From contig NC_065539.1 of the NCBI RefSeq assembly GCF_932294415.1, positions 53,649,501-53,713,500 of the forward strand: DNA of 64,000 nt, in the 5' to 3' direction. Position 1 is the stretch's first letter. Each line of letters starts with the position of its first letter. Shown here one piece after another: positions 46,457 through 58,064 of the stretch. The stretch comes from Quercus robur. Taxonomy: Eukaryota; Streptophyta; Magnoliopsida; Fagales; Fagaceae. The position numbers and the translations under genes were made by a program. The notes beneath the pieces are model-generated. The model was not told the origin of the DNA. It was given only the letters and a program-made list of their open reading frames with translations, and ran no database searches.

Positions 46457-49116
46457 TGTCTTCTTCTTCTTCTTTTTTTCCTTTAATTTAAACCTGAAAT
46501 ATTTAAGTTGGAAATGCATGATATTACTAATTGGGAGGTGCCGAGCCAGTAGGTTTTGTTTTGTTGGTAAAGAGTCCTTTGCAGCGCGCCAAATGAAATG
46601 CCGTATCTTATTTGGCGTCCGGATCTTCCAAATCTTCTTCCAAACCAGACCATTATTGTATGAAGATGCTGAGCTCGGCATAAGAGAGGCTTCAGCAGAA
46701 ACAAGCATCCGGTAAGCACTCCTAACACTATACTCACCATCATTGGTTAGAGGCCAAATCAAAGTATCTTTAGCCCCATCCTCGCAAACCTGAATCCTCC
46801 GCACCATATCTGCCTCCCACGAAAGAAAACAACTCGCTAGGCGACCCGGGTCCCAAGTTCTTGTGTCAAGGAGGAATAAATCACAAACCCGATGAACTAG
46901 CTCTTGGAGAAATGATCTTACTGTGGTTCAGATCAGGCAGCCACCTATGATGCCACACATCAATCAATTGGCCATTGCCAACCCTCCATATTGCCCCTTT
47001 CTCAATAACCCCACGAGCTTGTAAAATACTCCGCCAAGCATAAGAACATTTAGGATGAACTGAAGCCTCAAGAATATTCCCATTCGGAAAATATTTAGCA
47101 CTAAACACTTTAAAAAGAAGGGAGTCTCGATGATGAAGAAAGCGCCATACTTGTTTAGCCAACAACGCATTATTAAACTTTTGGAAATCCCGAAACCCCA
47201 TACCTCCAATTGATTTTGAAGAGCATAAAGAACTCCACTTAACCCACTGAATTTTCTTCGCATCACCATTGCCCCACCAAAACTTACGAATCATGGCTTC
47301 AATATCTTTACAGAGACCCATCGGAAGCTTGAAAACACTCATCGAGTAAACTGGAATAGATTGAACCACTACCTTAATCATAACCTCCCTCCCTGCTTGA
47401 GACAACAACTTTTCCTTCCATCCTTGCATACGGCCCTATATCCTTTCTTTGATTTGAGTGAAACATGTCGTCCTATTTCTTCCAACAAAAGAAGGTAAGC
47501 CCAAATATTTCATAATGTCTAATAGCAGGAACATTAAGGGCCACTTTTAAAGCTTCCTGAATTGCCTTATCTGTGTTTCTACTAAAGCAAAGAGTGGTTT
47601 TCTCCTTATTGATCACTTGCCCCGAAGCTACCTCATAGTAGGCCAATAGCTCTTGAACTTTATTGCATTCTTCTAAAGTAGACCTGCAAAAAATTAAGCA
47701 ATCATCTATATCAGTCCAATAAGTTTGATAAAATAAGGGCAGCATACCATCTGGACCAGGATCTTTAAGCAAAGCCATTTCCTTGATTGCCACTCCCACC
47801 TCCTCACTGGTAAAAGGTCTCATAAGATCTACGCTCATAGTCTCAGTTACCACAGCTTCAACCCCATCCAAAACCCTGTCAAAATCACGTGGATTCGAAG
47901 AAGTGAAGAGATGAGTATAAAAATTAGTAAGGAGAGCCGAAAAAACTTCCTCATCCTCCTGCCAATCACCATTCCCATCACGCAAACCCTTAAAAAAATT
48001 CTTCCTCTTTCTTTGTGTAGCAGTCCCATGAAAGAACTTTGTATTCTGATCACCATGTTGCAACCACTGAAACCTGGACCGTTGTTGCCACATCTTCTCC
48101 TCTTTATCATATAAAGTATTCAATTCTTTCTTAAGCCGCACCACATCCTCATGCTCCCCAGTTCTGGCCGAAACTTCTTCAGCATGCCACAGCTGGTCCT
48201 TTGCTTGCTTAATCTGCTGTTTCACATTACCAAAGTGGACCCTATTCCAGGACTTCAAACGTTTCTTACATCTCTTAATTTTTGTAGCAGCAACGAACAT
48301 GGGAGTACCATTAGGAGCACAATCCCAAGCCCTTTTTACCACTTCTTTGCACTCAGGATCTGAAATCCACATTGCTTCAAATCGGAAGGGCTTCCTGCAC
48401 CACTTTTGGAACTCATTTGCAGCATCCAAGGATAGAAGAATTGGCCTATGATCTAATGTAAAACAATTCAGATGCTTCACCCTGCCTGTAGGAAACCGAG
48501 TCAACCACTCATAATTTGCAACACCCCTGTCCAATCTTTCCCATATCCACTCTCCTCTTCGCCTACCATGCCAAGTGAAATCCGGTCTTGAGAACCCCAA
48601 ATTAGCAAACCCACAATGGTCCAACGCATCACGAAAATTTTGCATCAAGTAGTGAGCTCGAGGTACCCCACCTTTCTTCTCTTGCACTTCAAGCAACTCA
48701 TTAAAATCTCCCAAACAACACCATGAAAGCTTTAGTTTAGAGCTAAGCGTACGTAACATATTCCAACCCTCCATCCTATAACCTGTCTCAGGCTCTCCAT
48801 AAAACCCAGTCAATCTCCATGCATTTTCCGAACCACCATGCACAATAGAATCTATGTGATAGTTCGAAAAACTATCCACCCATACATCAATCCCTGCTTT
48901 CCACCAAAGAGCTAAACCACCACCCCTATCATCCGTAGGTACCGTAAAACAACCATCAAAGAAAATCTGATCTCTTACCCATTTCATACGCTCCTTAGAT
49001 GACCATGTTTCAGATAAAAACACAATCATGGGATCTTGTGCTTGCACAATATCGACAAGCTCTTGAACTGCACGCCGGTTCCCAAGCCCCCTGCAGTTCC
49101 AAGCTAAGATTTTCAT
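46457..49116 (-). pseudogene. LINE ORF2: AP endonuclease, partial reverse transcriptase, zf-RVT; broken
   Basis: The ATG at 49116 begins MKILAWNCRGLGNRRAV, the endonuclease N terminus. LSETW, GDFNELL, FTWHGRRRGEWIWERLDR and LDHRPILL supply the catalytic Glu/Asp/His regions. The RT starts at MALLKDPGPDGMLPLFYQ but jumps within a few residues to DDCLIFCRS (the FADD box), so about 300 residues of palm/fingers are deleted near 47715. A frameshift at about 47510 and a stop near 47435 separate the next block [19 protein letters not shown] (47429). A second frameshift near 46885 leads to the zf-RVT part (VWKKIWKIRTPNKIRHFIW, near 46640). The frame then runs into the A-rich tail. No RNase H. At least four lesions; not functional. 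Confidence 0.9.
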
Positions 49117-50465
49117 GGCTGTCGGCGGGGTTGAACATCAGCCTCCACCGTTTGATTTTTGTAACCAATTGCTTGTTTCTTTCTACTAACTCTCCCAAGA
49201 TCCCTTTCCTCTCTCGAATCCTCCCTTGTGCGCTTCAAAGAACATAACTCCAATATTTGTGTGGAAGAGGCACTACCCCGTATAGGTTGAAGAGGCAACT
49301 CCTTCTCCAACCTTGCTGTCTCACCCATCCGAACTCCCACACCACTAACCATACTGTCCCTAGCACCCTCCCTATTGTTCTCCCCACCATCAAAACGTTC
49401 TAACTCTACATCTATATCGTCCAACTGAGCTTGGAAATCCTGACTAGTGGAACCACTTTGCTGTCCTAAATGCATATTTGTATTCGAACTACTCACCTCA
49501 GGAGTTCCGTTAACTTCCACAGCCACTGGTGCCGCAACCTGAGCAGGTAGACCATCACAATCAGCTACCCGACCCACAACTTCATTACTATGGAGCTGTT
49601 CACTACCATCCTTGTTTTGAATAATATTCAACTCATCCATATCTCTATCATTACCCCATTCTGGACTTGGAATAGCCTCATTATCCTCATTTACCTCCTC
49701 TTCATACCCTGCAACACGAACCACTATTTTCTTGGCCAAGTTCGGGGTGTTTGCTCGCAGCCAAGGACCAAATTGTTTGTCAATCTCCCTCAACGAACCC
49801 TTCCTTTTCACCCATACCGAGCAGTCCTTATCATGGTGGGTAAGACGCTCGCACCAATAACATACGTTAGGCAAGCGCTCGTATTTGAAACTTACCCAGC
49901 TTTCCTCACCGGAATTTAATCCTATCTTTCTACCTCTGCATAGTAGCTTTGTAATATCAATCTTCACCCTTACCCGCAAAAAATGGCTACCCTCATAATC
50001 CTCGTCCTCTGCTCCTGTGTTTATGACTTCCCCTGCAACTGATGCTATGTCCTGTGCCACCCGCAACTTCAAACTACTGATAGGAAGGTCATGGACCTAT
50101 AACCAGAAGTGTGCATTGTCAAAAACCAAACCTTTCATCTCCGTTTGTCTCCCTATCCTCTTCAAGGCGACCAAACACCTATCAAAAGACCACGGTTCAC
50201 CGGCTAGGACTCTGTCAACATCAGACTTCTCAGAGAAAATAAATAACACTTGGTTGTCGCCCATATCACGTACTTTGAATCCCCTCTTAGTATGCCACAG
50301 TAGTTTGAAAGTTCTTGCGATTGCCTCTATATTCAGCGACCTCACCGTAAAAAACCGCGTCGCCAACAAGAACTTCCCTTCAAAACCCCCATCATCAACG
50401 TTATACTTGCTTCCTTTAGACTTCGTCAATGAGAAAGTCTCCCATAAAGCAGATAGATTGTCCAT
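49113..50465 (-). pseudogene. LINE ORF1: DUF4283 + CCHC zinc knuckle, one internal stop
   Basis: Starts at MDNLSALWETFSLTKS (50465). The DUF4283 domain covers GKFLLATRFFTVRSLN, RDMGDNQVLFIFSE and GEPWSFDRCLVALKR. A TAG at 50099-50097 interrupts the family-typical FW(I/V)QVHDLP, after which the same frame continues VHDLPISSLKLRVAQ to 49113. The zinc knuckle CYWCERLTHHDKDC (CX2CX4HX4C) follows, then an acidic, Ser-rich tail. ORF1 proteins of this type bind element RNA. The final stop overlaps the ORF2 start by four bases (ATGA). Confidence 0.9.
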
Positions 50466-51250
50466 ACCTAACTTACCAGAGAAAATCCCTATGCCGTTAT
50501 GGTCACAAAACCAGAGAAAAAGAACCACAGCCTCACTCAGGGAGTAGGCACGTATTCTACTAACCTAGGGTTTAAGCGCCGCCTAAGGTTAGAGAAACTT
50601 TTTTATTCTTGGATGGGAAATAGTTAACGAGTTATTATCTACAATATGTACCTATTTGATATTGAAGTTTAGAAAAAAAAAAAAAAAAAAAAGGCACCTG
50701 TTTGTTTGCACTAAATTCTTATAATTTTTTTTTTTTACCTTATTGACATAATATGTATAATAATTAATTAGAAACTTTCATTTTTCCTTTCTTTTTTTTT
50801 TTCTTTTTTAATTGAATCTAGTTACTCGTGCGTGATTGGATGAGTGATAAAATAAAACTGTACTATTTGTTTTAACTTTTGTAGTGCATCCATTGGAAAT
50901 GAACAAAATGAAGGAAAAAAAAATACATGTAATCTATTCTATTTAAAATATTGAAGATCTATAATTTAGTTAATAGGAATCATGGAAAATATTAGGTTCA
51001 AAATTATGATTATTTCTTTTTCAAATCAACGCCAATAATTTTTGAATGAAAGATTAAGTGTCCGTTTTTTTTGTTATTATTTATGGGCCCATTGCACTTT
51101 TTGGTACTATTTATGGGTCACACTGTACTAATTCAGCTAACTGTTACCTTTATCTACAGCACTTTTCGTAAAAAAATTTCAATTTCAAAAGATCCCAAAC
51201 TGAGCCTAATTGTCCCAATCGTTGTTGTTGGAGTAGTATCTAGCCTTTTT

Positions 51251-51429
51251 TTTTTTTTTTTTTTTTGAGAATGAGAAAAAAGGGGTGTTTATGGTTATAT
51301 TAAACCCCTAGACAGGGCGCCAGTTGAAGGCAGGAGATGTTGCACTCCTTTCCAAACTGTGTGAGGGGGCCAACCCTTACTAAGGATGTCCACTAGACGA
51401 AAGCCTGCTGGCAACGAGACTCAATCCTA
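51251..51429 (-). mobile_element. Possible SINE-like element
   Basis: A 3' A tail on the minus strand (plus T run 51248-51266) and a 160-bp GC-richer body with TCTAGTGGACATCC and GGGTTGGCCCCC-like blocks. Pol III boxes are weak and no duplication was found, so the class is tentative. It directly abuts the MITE at 51430. Confidence 0.4.
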
Positions 51430-51712
51430 GGGGTCCGTTTGGATACAGCTTATTGTTGCTGAAACTGAAAACTGAAAACACTGTAGCAAAATAATTTTTA
51501 AATGTGTAAATAGTACCGTGGGACCCATTTTTAATATTTTTTAATATATGAACAATAACAGCATAGTACGTGAACAATACATTTACTGTTCATAATAGTG
51601 AAATTTGTCTCCCAAAGTCAGCAAAAGCGGGCCAAAAAAAAAAAAAAAAAAGAAGAGAAAACGCGAACTGGAAAAACGCAGACGCAGCGGACGCGGAGCC
51701 CAAACGCTCACT
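51430..51712 (+). mobile_element. MITE, same family as 17577-17770
   Basis: Starts GGGGTCCGTTTGGATACAGC and ends near GAGCCCAAACGCTCAC. Internal AAAATAATTTTTAAATGTGT and GTACCGTGGGACCCATTTTT blocks are shared with the 17577 copy. A poly-A run (51634-51651) lies inside. Confidence 0.65.
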
Positions 51713-51797
51713 AGGTAGGTTAGACGAAGTGACCGAACTTTATCAACTGAGCCAAGCTCCCGTTGGTAGTATTTAGCTTATTTAAACTTCTTTTACT

Positions 51798-51802
<5 letters not shown>

Positions 51803-51838
<36 letters not shown>

Positions 51839-51900
51839 AAAGAAAAAAAGGAGAAGGAGAAGAAGAAGAAGAAGAAGAAGAAGAAGAAGAAGAAGAAGAT
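51803..51900. repeat. A-tract followed by (GAA)n
   Basis: A run of more than 30 A grades into AAGAAAAG and a GAAGAAGAA tract. It lies about 50 bp outside the left end of TIR element A. Confidence 0.9.
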
Positions 51901-51952
51901 TTGTTCTACTTATTTTAAACAAATGAAATTAAAGCTAAAAAGTAAAATCCTA

Positions 51953-53284
51953 AGAGCATTCACAGCAGTGTAGCTATAATGTTATATTGCTAAAATTTAG
52001 CTCCACAAACACAAAAAAACGCTTACAGCAGTGGAGCCATAGTTAAAAAATTTAGATGAATGGCTACAGTGCACATCTATATATAGATGTGCACTGTAGC
52101 TTGGAGCAAAAAAAAAAATTAATTTTTTATTTTACATTCACACTACTTTATCTATTTTTTATTCTTTCTTGCTTTTCTTCTCTCTCCGTGTCTCTCTCCC
52201 TCTCCATCTCTTCTTTCTTCCTGCTAGAACATTCTCAAACCCTCTCTCTCTGGCCTCCATGGATGAAACCTTCAAGTAGTGCCTCCTTCTCTCCAACACC
52301 ATACACACACCACCACCACCTCCAACACCCAAAAACCCACAAATCCACCACCACTAAACCCATAAATCCACCATGAACCACCACCAACAACAACCAAAGC
52401 AACCCCAAAACCCATTAAACCCACACCACCATCAACACAACCAAAATCAAAACCAACACCATCAACCCACTACCACCAATCACCAAACCCATCTCAAAAA
52501 AAAAAAAAAAAAAAACCCACCGATGAGCAAACCCACCACCACCACCACCACCGATCTACACGGACCTAGACCCATTCCACGGACCAAATCCACGAACCCA
52601 AACGCACGAACCCAAACCACAGCACCTCTACGGACCCACCATGCTCAGCCACCGCCGATCTACACGGAGCCAGGACACCGCCACGGACCCACCATGCTCA
52701 CCACCATGCTCAGCCATTGTTGATCTACACAGAGCAAGGTTTGAGAGAGCTGATATGAGAGAGGGAGAAAGAGAGAGCTGATCTGAGAGAGGGAGAAAGA
52801 GAGAGAGTTGAGACCGGTGACTGAAGAGAGAGAGAGAGCGATGATAGAACTGAGGAAATAGGGGTTTTTTTTTTTTTTTTTAATATTTATTGAGAGAGAA
52901 AAAAAAATATTAATTTTTTTTTTTTTTTTATGTATTCTTAGATTCACTGTTCACCGTTAGTAAATTTTTTGGGTAGCGATTGCGGTGGTGGTGGAAGAGT
53001 TGGTGGCGGCAGTGGTGGTGGCGGCGGTAGCGGTAGCGGTGGCGGCAGCGATGGCAGCGGCGGTAGCGGTGGCGGTTGCGGGTGGTTGTAATTGTTGTTT
53101 ATTGTAATGAATATATTATTTTATTGTAGTGAATATATTATTTTATTGTGATGTTTATATTATTTTATTGTGTTGAAAGCTAAAATAGATCCACTGCTGC
53201 AGCATGTGTGTAGGTAAAATAGATAAAGTAACTTTTGGTGGAGCTAAAAAGCTAAATTTTTAGCTCCACTGCTGTGGATGCTCT
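51953..53284 (+). mobile_element. Large TIR element A (1.33 kb), shares family with 62027-63170
   Basis: Ends AGAGCATTCACAGCAGTG (left) and CACTGCTGTGGATGCTCT (right) are inverted repeats. Subterminal repeats follow (TTACAGCAGTGGAGC near 52022; AGCTCCACTGCTG near 53260). A 38-bp palindrome whose left half is CTACAGTGCACATCTATAT sits at 52063-52100. The interior is CT-rich (52165-52255), then a CCACCA-rich His/Pro/Asn low-complexity stretch (52300-52560), GAGAGA tracts (52735-52845) and a GGTGGC-rich block (52980-53090). No transposase is seen. Adjacent target duplication unclear, though GTAAAATCC occurs near both ends. Confidence 0.8.
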
Positions 53285-55385
53285 AAGCCACGTAAAATCC
53301 ACAAAGACTGACAAGAGCACTCCCAAAAGTTTTTATAATATGAAAGTTGAGAGGTCTTTATTAAAACTCTAATGTATGTACCACCTAGTTCACCGGCAGC
53401 ACCAACCAGACTGTCAAATCAAATATCACTTCATAATAGTAATAATAATAAAAATAATGCATCTTTCCTTTCTGAAAATCAAAGTGAAGGTGGTATGTCA
53501 TGTGTGTGGGGGAATGGGCAAACTGACTACACATTCAGGTTTTAATAAGATGTATGTTTTTGGAGTTACAGCCCCACTTTTCTAATCTCTTTGTCAAGTT
53601 GCCTCACTCAATTCAGAATTTTAACACTTTTTCAATTATTTAATCATAAATACTGAAATTATTATAAATAAAATGTCAGGCCTCGTGAAGGGACAGCTGG
53701 GCAAGATACTACATTATCTATGTCATTTTTTTTTTTTTTTTTTTTTTGGTGGGGGCTTGGGAGGAATTTGCATTTGGGAATTCTTTCTTTGAGTTGTTTA
53801 GAGGAATTAAATTAGGATCCTTTAAAATTAAGGGTTTTATTAACTTATGTCTTTAATTAGAATATACATTAGTAAATTATTTTAAAATATATATAAAAAA
53901 ATAATTAAATTTTTTTATAATTTTATAAATTTTTATAAAAAATTTCAAAAATAAATTATTAATATATGTTATAAAGGTATATGTTAACCAGACATTTAAA
54001 TTAAAGAGCGGTGGAATTTTCTTTTTACAATATTCTTTCGACCCCATTTAACATAAAAAAAAATATTTTAAAAAAAAATTAAAAAAACACTGCCACGGAC
54101 TAGTTAAAGTTCAGCTTCCAATTCAGGAAGTCACAGTAAGTCATCCCCTCGTGAGTTGTGACATGAGCTCTAGCCTCTAGTCTACCACACTGAATATTTC
54201 TTTATTTAAAAAAAAATATTTTTCACCAAAATGGAGTGGAAGGCAACTATATGATCGTCGAAATAAAATGTAAGGGGAGGAATAAGTGTATTTTCGAGCT
54301 ACACAATTTATTGCAACAAACCACATCATGAAAAAAAGGTAGGAACTGTACATTCTCAAATTGAGAGGAAAATAGTGTAGGACGCGATAGATCAAATGAG
54401 GAGTTGGAATGAAGTAGCTGGCTTGCACTGATTACAAGGCTTTTTTTTTTTTATTCTTTCAAATTTTCCATGGAAAACTAGTCCAGCGATCTCTTTGTTT
54501 GAGCATGAAGACGCAAGTTTCTGGAAAAATATGTGGTAAGGTTCATTGGGAATTTTCTCTCTGGCCAGGTATAAAAACATCGGAATGCCATTATTGCTAA
54601 GGTGACATAATTAAATGACTAGGTCTCTAAAACCAGAAATTTATATGGCCTCAGTGTTTAGTATATGATAGTATGATTTTTAAACTACAGATAGGCAAAA
54701 TGTTTTTCAAGTAAACCACAGGTGGATAAAGTGTAATTTCCCCTTATTTTTTTTAGAACCCATTTTACTGCTGCTTGGGTATTTTTGCTTCTTAGAATGC
54801 AAAATGGTGAAAAGATTAAAGATTTCATCATTCATTTTAATTTTTTGATAGTAAAAGTTAGCCAAATGGGTCGAATTTCTGTAAAATTTTCTGGCTGTGA
54901 TTATAACAAGTCTTCAGTTTTTTAAAGTGGCATTAAGCCTTTATATCTGCATTCTTGTAGTAAAAAAAGATTCTTTTTGTTGATTCCTTTGAAAAGCTTA
55001 AGTTCATAAGTGATGAAATTTGAAACGATGATGAGTTTGTAAAAAAACAAGGAGAGAATGGGTCAATGGTGGTGATGTTTTAGAGAGTAGAGGGAGGCAA
55101 AGGGTTGAAGATTGCAGAAATAAAGATAGTTTGAGTTGGCTTTTTTTGAACCATTAGATCATTTAATTGCCATGTGTCCTTTATCTATAGAAAAAATGGA
55201 GAGAACGGGAGAGTTTCTAACGGGAGAGGAGCTTGAGCCATTGAATTTGACTTTGAAAAAAGAAATCGAGAAAATACTTATTCATGTGAACTAATAAACT
55301 AAGGGAAAAGTTAATGAATGCCTAAGAGTATTGATTTAGGAACTATTTTAAGAGTCTTTTATGAAAAAAAAAAAAAAAAAACTTT

Positions 55386-55500
55386 TTTGACAATAAGTAT
55401 AAGTGCTTGTGAGGTGTGAGGGGAGGGGGGGGGGGAGAGTTGAGATTCAAGTTTCTAAAAAGGAATTTCACACATATACACTTAGATTATGGTAGAATAA
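55386..55500 (+). mobile_element. SINE family 1, 5'-truncated copy
   Basis: Shares AAGTATAAGTGCTTGTG, a GATTCAAGTTTCTAAAA B-box-like block and CACATATACACTTAGATTA with the copies at 5879 and 63227. The head is missing. A G-rich expansion (near 55420-55435) lies in the middle. Confidence 0.75.
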
Positions 55501-56049
55501 AATCATAACATAGTCTATAACAAATGTTCTAATGGCATTCATTAACAAGACACATAAACTAAATATAATGAATATGGTATCATTTTATGAGTATTCTTAC
55601 ATTAGAATATCACTTAATATACACATGAATATCTTAACATGATTGACTTTTTATATTTCATATCAGTATTAGCTTTGTCACTATGCACAACACAACTTTT
55701 TTATTTTGTGTGTTTTAAGATAGATAAATAGTGGAGAAATAAGACTCGAGAATTCAAACTACAAACATAACACATCACCAAAAAAAATATCATTATCATT
55801 TACTACTTGATTATTACATTTTTAGTAAAACCATTGGATTATTAGTTTTGTGAGAGTTTTAACATGTAATATCCGTTTTTAATGAATGTTCTTTACTATT
55901 AAAGAAATACTATATTTATAACATTTTCACAATACTTTTATAAAAAAATTTTAAGTGACAAATTATTATTAACTGTTATGGGTGGACAATAAAATAATTT
56001 AAATTGTAAATTTAAATTAGAATAAAAAAATAATTTAACACTTAAGATT

Positions 56050-56180
56050 TACATTGCATTTCTTTTATCATTAACTAGTAGACTATTATTAGCTGTTGAA
56101 ACCCACATTGCATTTCTTTTATCATTAACTAGTAGACTAATATTTCTCAAAAAAAAACTAGTAGACTATTATTAGTTGTT
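56050..56180. repeat. Local direct duplication in AT-rich DNA
   Basis: CACATTGCATTTCTTTTATC and ATTAACTAGTAGACTA occur twice about 60 bp apart, with a third CTAGTAGACTATTATTAG at 56158. Confidence 0.75.
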
Positions 56181-57506
56181 TTTTTTTTTTTTTTGATATG
56201 ATATGACTTAAATGACTTAAATGACATAACTATAATGTGATATGATATGACTTAAATGACAATGAATATGAAATGAAAGAAACAAGTGCATGTCTCATAC
56301 GTTGGCTCACGATTAGACCAAGAATTGCCAACAGACTGAAGAAGCAATTTGGCAATTCGGGAGGGTTAAATTTGGAAACAAGAGACAGTGAGACTTTTGA
56401 GGTACGATCCGGAGAAAAAAAAAAGTGAGATTTCGTATCTCTCAACAGCGAAAGTGATTTTATAGAAAGAAAGAAAATTTCAGAAAGATAAAAAAAAGTG
56501 TAGGGCCTACACATAAGAAAACCAGCAATCAGATTGCAGAAGAACAACGAAACAAACAAATGTCCTATCTTTGCTTTTTCTCCTTTGATGCTCTATCTCA
56601 ATCGTTGCCAATGATACTCATAATAGAATGGAAACCCATTTTTTTGATTGATTCACATGGATAGAGTACTGGTTGTTTTGTAATGAAAAAATACCATTTT
56701 CTCTGAATTCAGTTCACTGCCTATTCTATTTCCCTCCTCTGCAATTTCCCATCTCTGTAGTGTCACTGGCTCACTGCTACCTTATTATTCATCACTATTT
56801 ACTAGTTAGAATTCAGAGGATGAGTGCAATAATGGCTAGTACATCAACCAAACTAAGAAATACTAAGGATAAACCTCAGACACTTAAATAACATATTCAA
56901 TAAGTTGTACGTAACACGGTCTTCATTAATTATTTAACATACATAAAATTTCCTTATTCTACTTTCTTTCCTTTTCTTTTTTGGTAAGTTAAAACCCAGC
57001 TCTATTCAGATTCTTTCTTGTCTAAGGCTAACCTAGCTAGGTAAATAATTAAAGCTTGACATTTCTAAGAAGAAGAAGAAGAAGAAAGAGAAATTCAAAA
57101 TGTAAAGCAACTTTATACTACCATTTTTGAGAAGTTCAATATGTTAATTACAGCTTTAACTTCCATTTCACATTAATGCAAATCCAAAAAATAAATTAAG
57201 GACCAAAAATATCATCATCATAAGCTAACAGAGAGGGAGAAGGATAGAGATCTATCCCTCTCGATAATATAACCTAAAATTAACTTCTTACATTCCCAAC
57301 GATTCCTCTTTTCCCTCAAAGTAAAGCAAAACCATCCCAGTAATAATAACCTAAAAAGAACCACCAAAGCCGCAGGCAAGGCAAGTAGAAGTAGGTAAAC
57401 CACTAAAAGATAGCTAAAATTACACAAAAATATCTACTTTGTTTTTGTTGTTTTCTCCAGTGTTTTGCTTGCTCTTGCTCATCATGGTGTGGTTTTCTTT
57501 GTTTTG

Positions 57507-57967
57507 TTAAGGCATGTAGAGCTTATTCTTACACTGGCATCGCCAAGCTTCAGGGTAGTACTCTAGTGGAGTGGTCACACCAGGGTGAATCGCCACGTGA
57601 ACTGGCTTACACGGTGAGCACCTTCCACACTTGGATCTACACGTGGGTGGTGATGAACCCAAGCCTAGTCTTCTTCTACTACTAATAATAACCCCAAAAC
57701 CTTGTTCAAATACTTCTCCTTTTGCATCACTTTTGTCTCTCTCCGCTTCAGCTTCACTAGTGCCTAGCACATAAAAGAGGCAGTGATCAATTTAAAGAGT
57801 TTTAAAGAAATATTTCTTTGTTTTTGAAAAGAGTTTTAATTGATGTGCTTACCTAGTAAAGAAAGAGTGACGGCAGTGGCAGCTGAGGCAAATAAGAGAA
57901 ATGTTGTTAAGGCTGTGAGAGTTTGATGATGGTGGTGGTGGTGGCCGCGGTGGTGCAGTACGCCCAT
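57507..57967 (-). CDS. EPFL: EPIDERMAL PATTERNING FACTOR-like secreted peptide precursor (EPFL4/5/6 type), 2 exons
   Basis: Minus-strand exons 57967-57853 and 57763-57507 join at a glycine codon to give 123 aa. The N terminus has a six-histidine run at residues 9-14 and a hydrophobic signal-peptide core (LTALTTFLLFASAATAV). The variable middle ends in a basic ISSRRRLGLGSSPP segment, a likely processing region. The mature C terminus has the six-cysteine EPF pattern: PPTC, RSKC, GRC, SPC, then WRCQC, ending NKLYMP. KPVHVAIHPG and LEYYPEAWRCQC match the EPFL4/5/6 (CHALLAH) subgroup. Family members act in the apoplast as ligands of ERECTA-family kinases with TMM, controlling stomatal patterning and inflorescence/stem growth; this copy's role is inferred. 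The intron is 89 bp, GT-AG. Two overlapping upstream ORFs precede the start. Exact paralogue not resolved. Confidence 0.93.
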
Positions 57968-58008
57968 CGCCGAGGTGGTTAGCAACAATCTGATGATGAG
58001 GAAGATTT

Positions 58009-58064
58009 TTAGTAATACATATGATGATGGCTCATCAGTTCAGGAGAGTGATGAAACAAACCAT
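58009..58064 (-). promoter_or_regulatory. Two overlapping upstream ORFs in the EPFL leader
   Basis: uORF1 (58064-58035, minus) would encode MVCFITLLN; uORF2 (58035-58009) would encode MSHHHMYY. The stop of the first and start of the second share one base (TGATG). Both end before the EPFL start at 57967. If the transcript begins upstream of 58064 they could reduce or time EPFL translation. The leader's extent is not known. Confidence 0.5.

Larger units (their letters stand above)
46457..50560 (-). mobile_element. L1-type non-LTR retrotransposon (LINE), decayed, minus strand
   Basis: A roughly 4.1-kb element carrying ORF1 and ORF2 in the usual order. It runs from a 5' leader near 50560 to an A/GAA-rich stretch (plus-strand TCTTCTTCTTC...TTTTTTT at 46457-46480) taken as the 3' tail. 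Full plant L1 elements are about 5.5-7 kb, so material is missing, mainly the middle of the reverse transcriptase and everything after the zf-RVT region (no RNase H). No target duplication was found. It lies between RPC9 and a pair of MITEs, antisense to RPC9. Confidence 0.93.
53285..57506. other. Intergenic, AT-rich, no gene found apart from repeats
   Basis: Contains the SINE copy at 55386, the duplication at 56050 and several long A/T runs. The minus frames at 54177-54580 show no known domain. The last 280 bp probably include the EPFL 3' UTR. Confidence 0.55.

Noticed and set aside
52056-53090. His/Pro/Asn-rich and Gly-rich frames as possible genes
   Set aside because: They are CCACCA, GGTGGC and GA/CT low-complexity tracts inside TIR element A.
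54177-54580. Minus-strand frames of 83 and 62 aa
   Set aside because: Partial similarity to nothing known, no acceptor or donor context, and poly-T inside.
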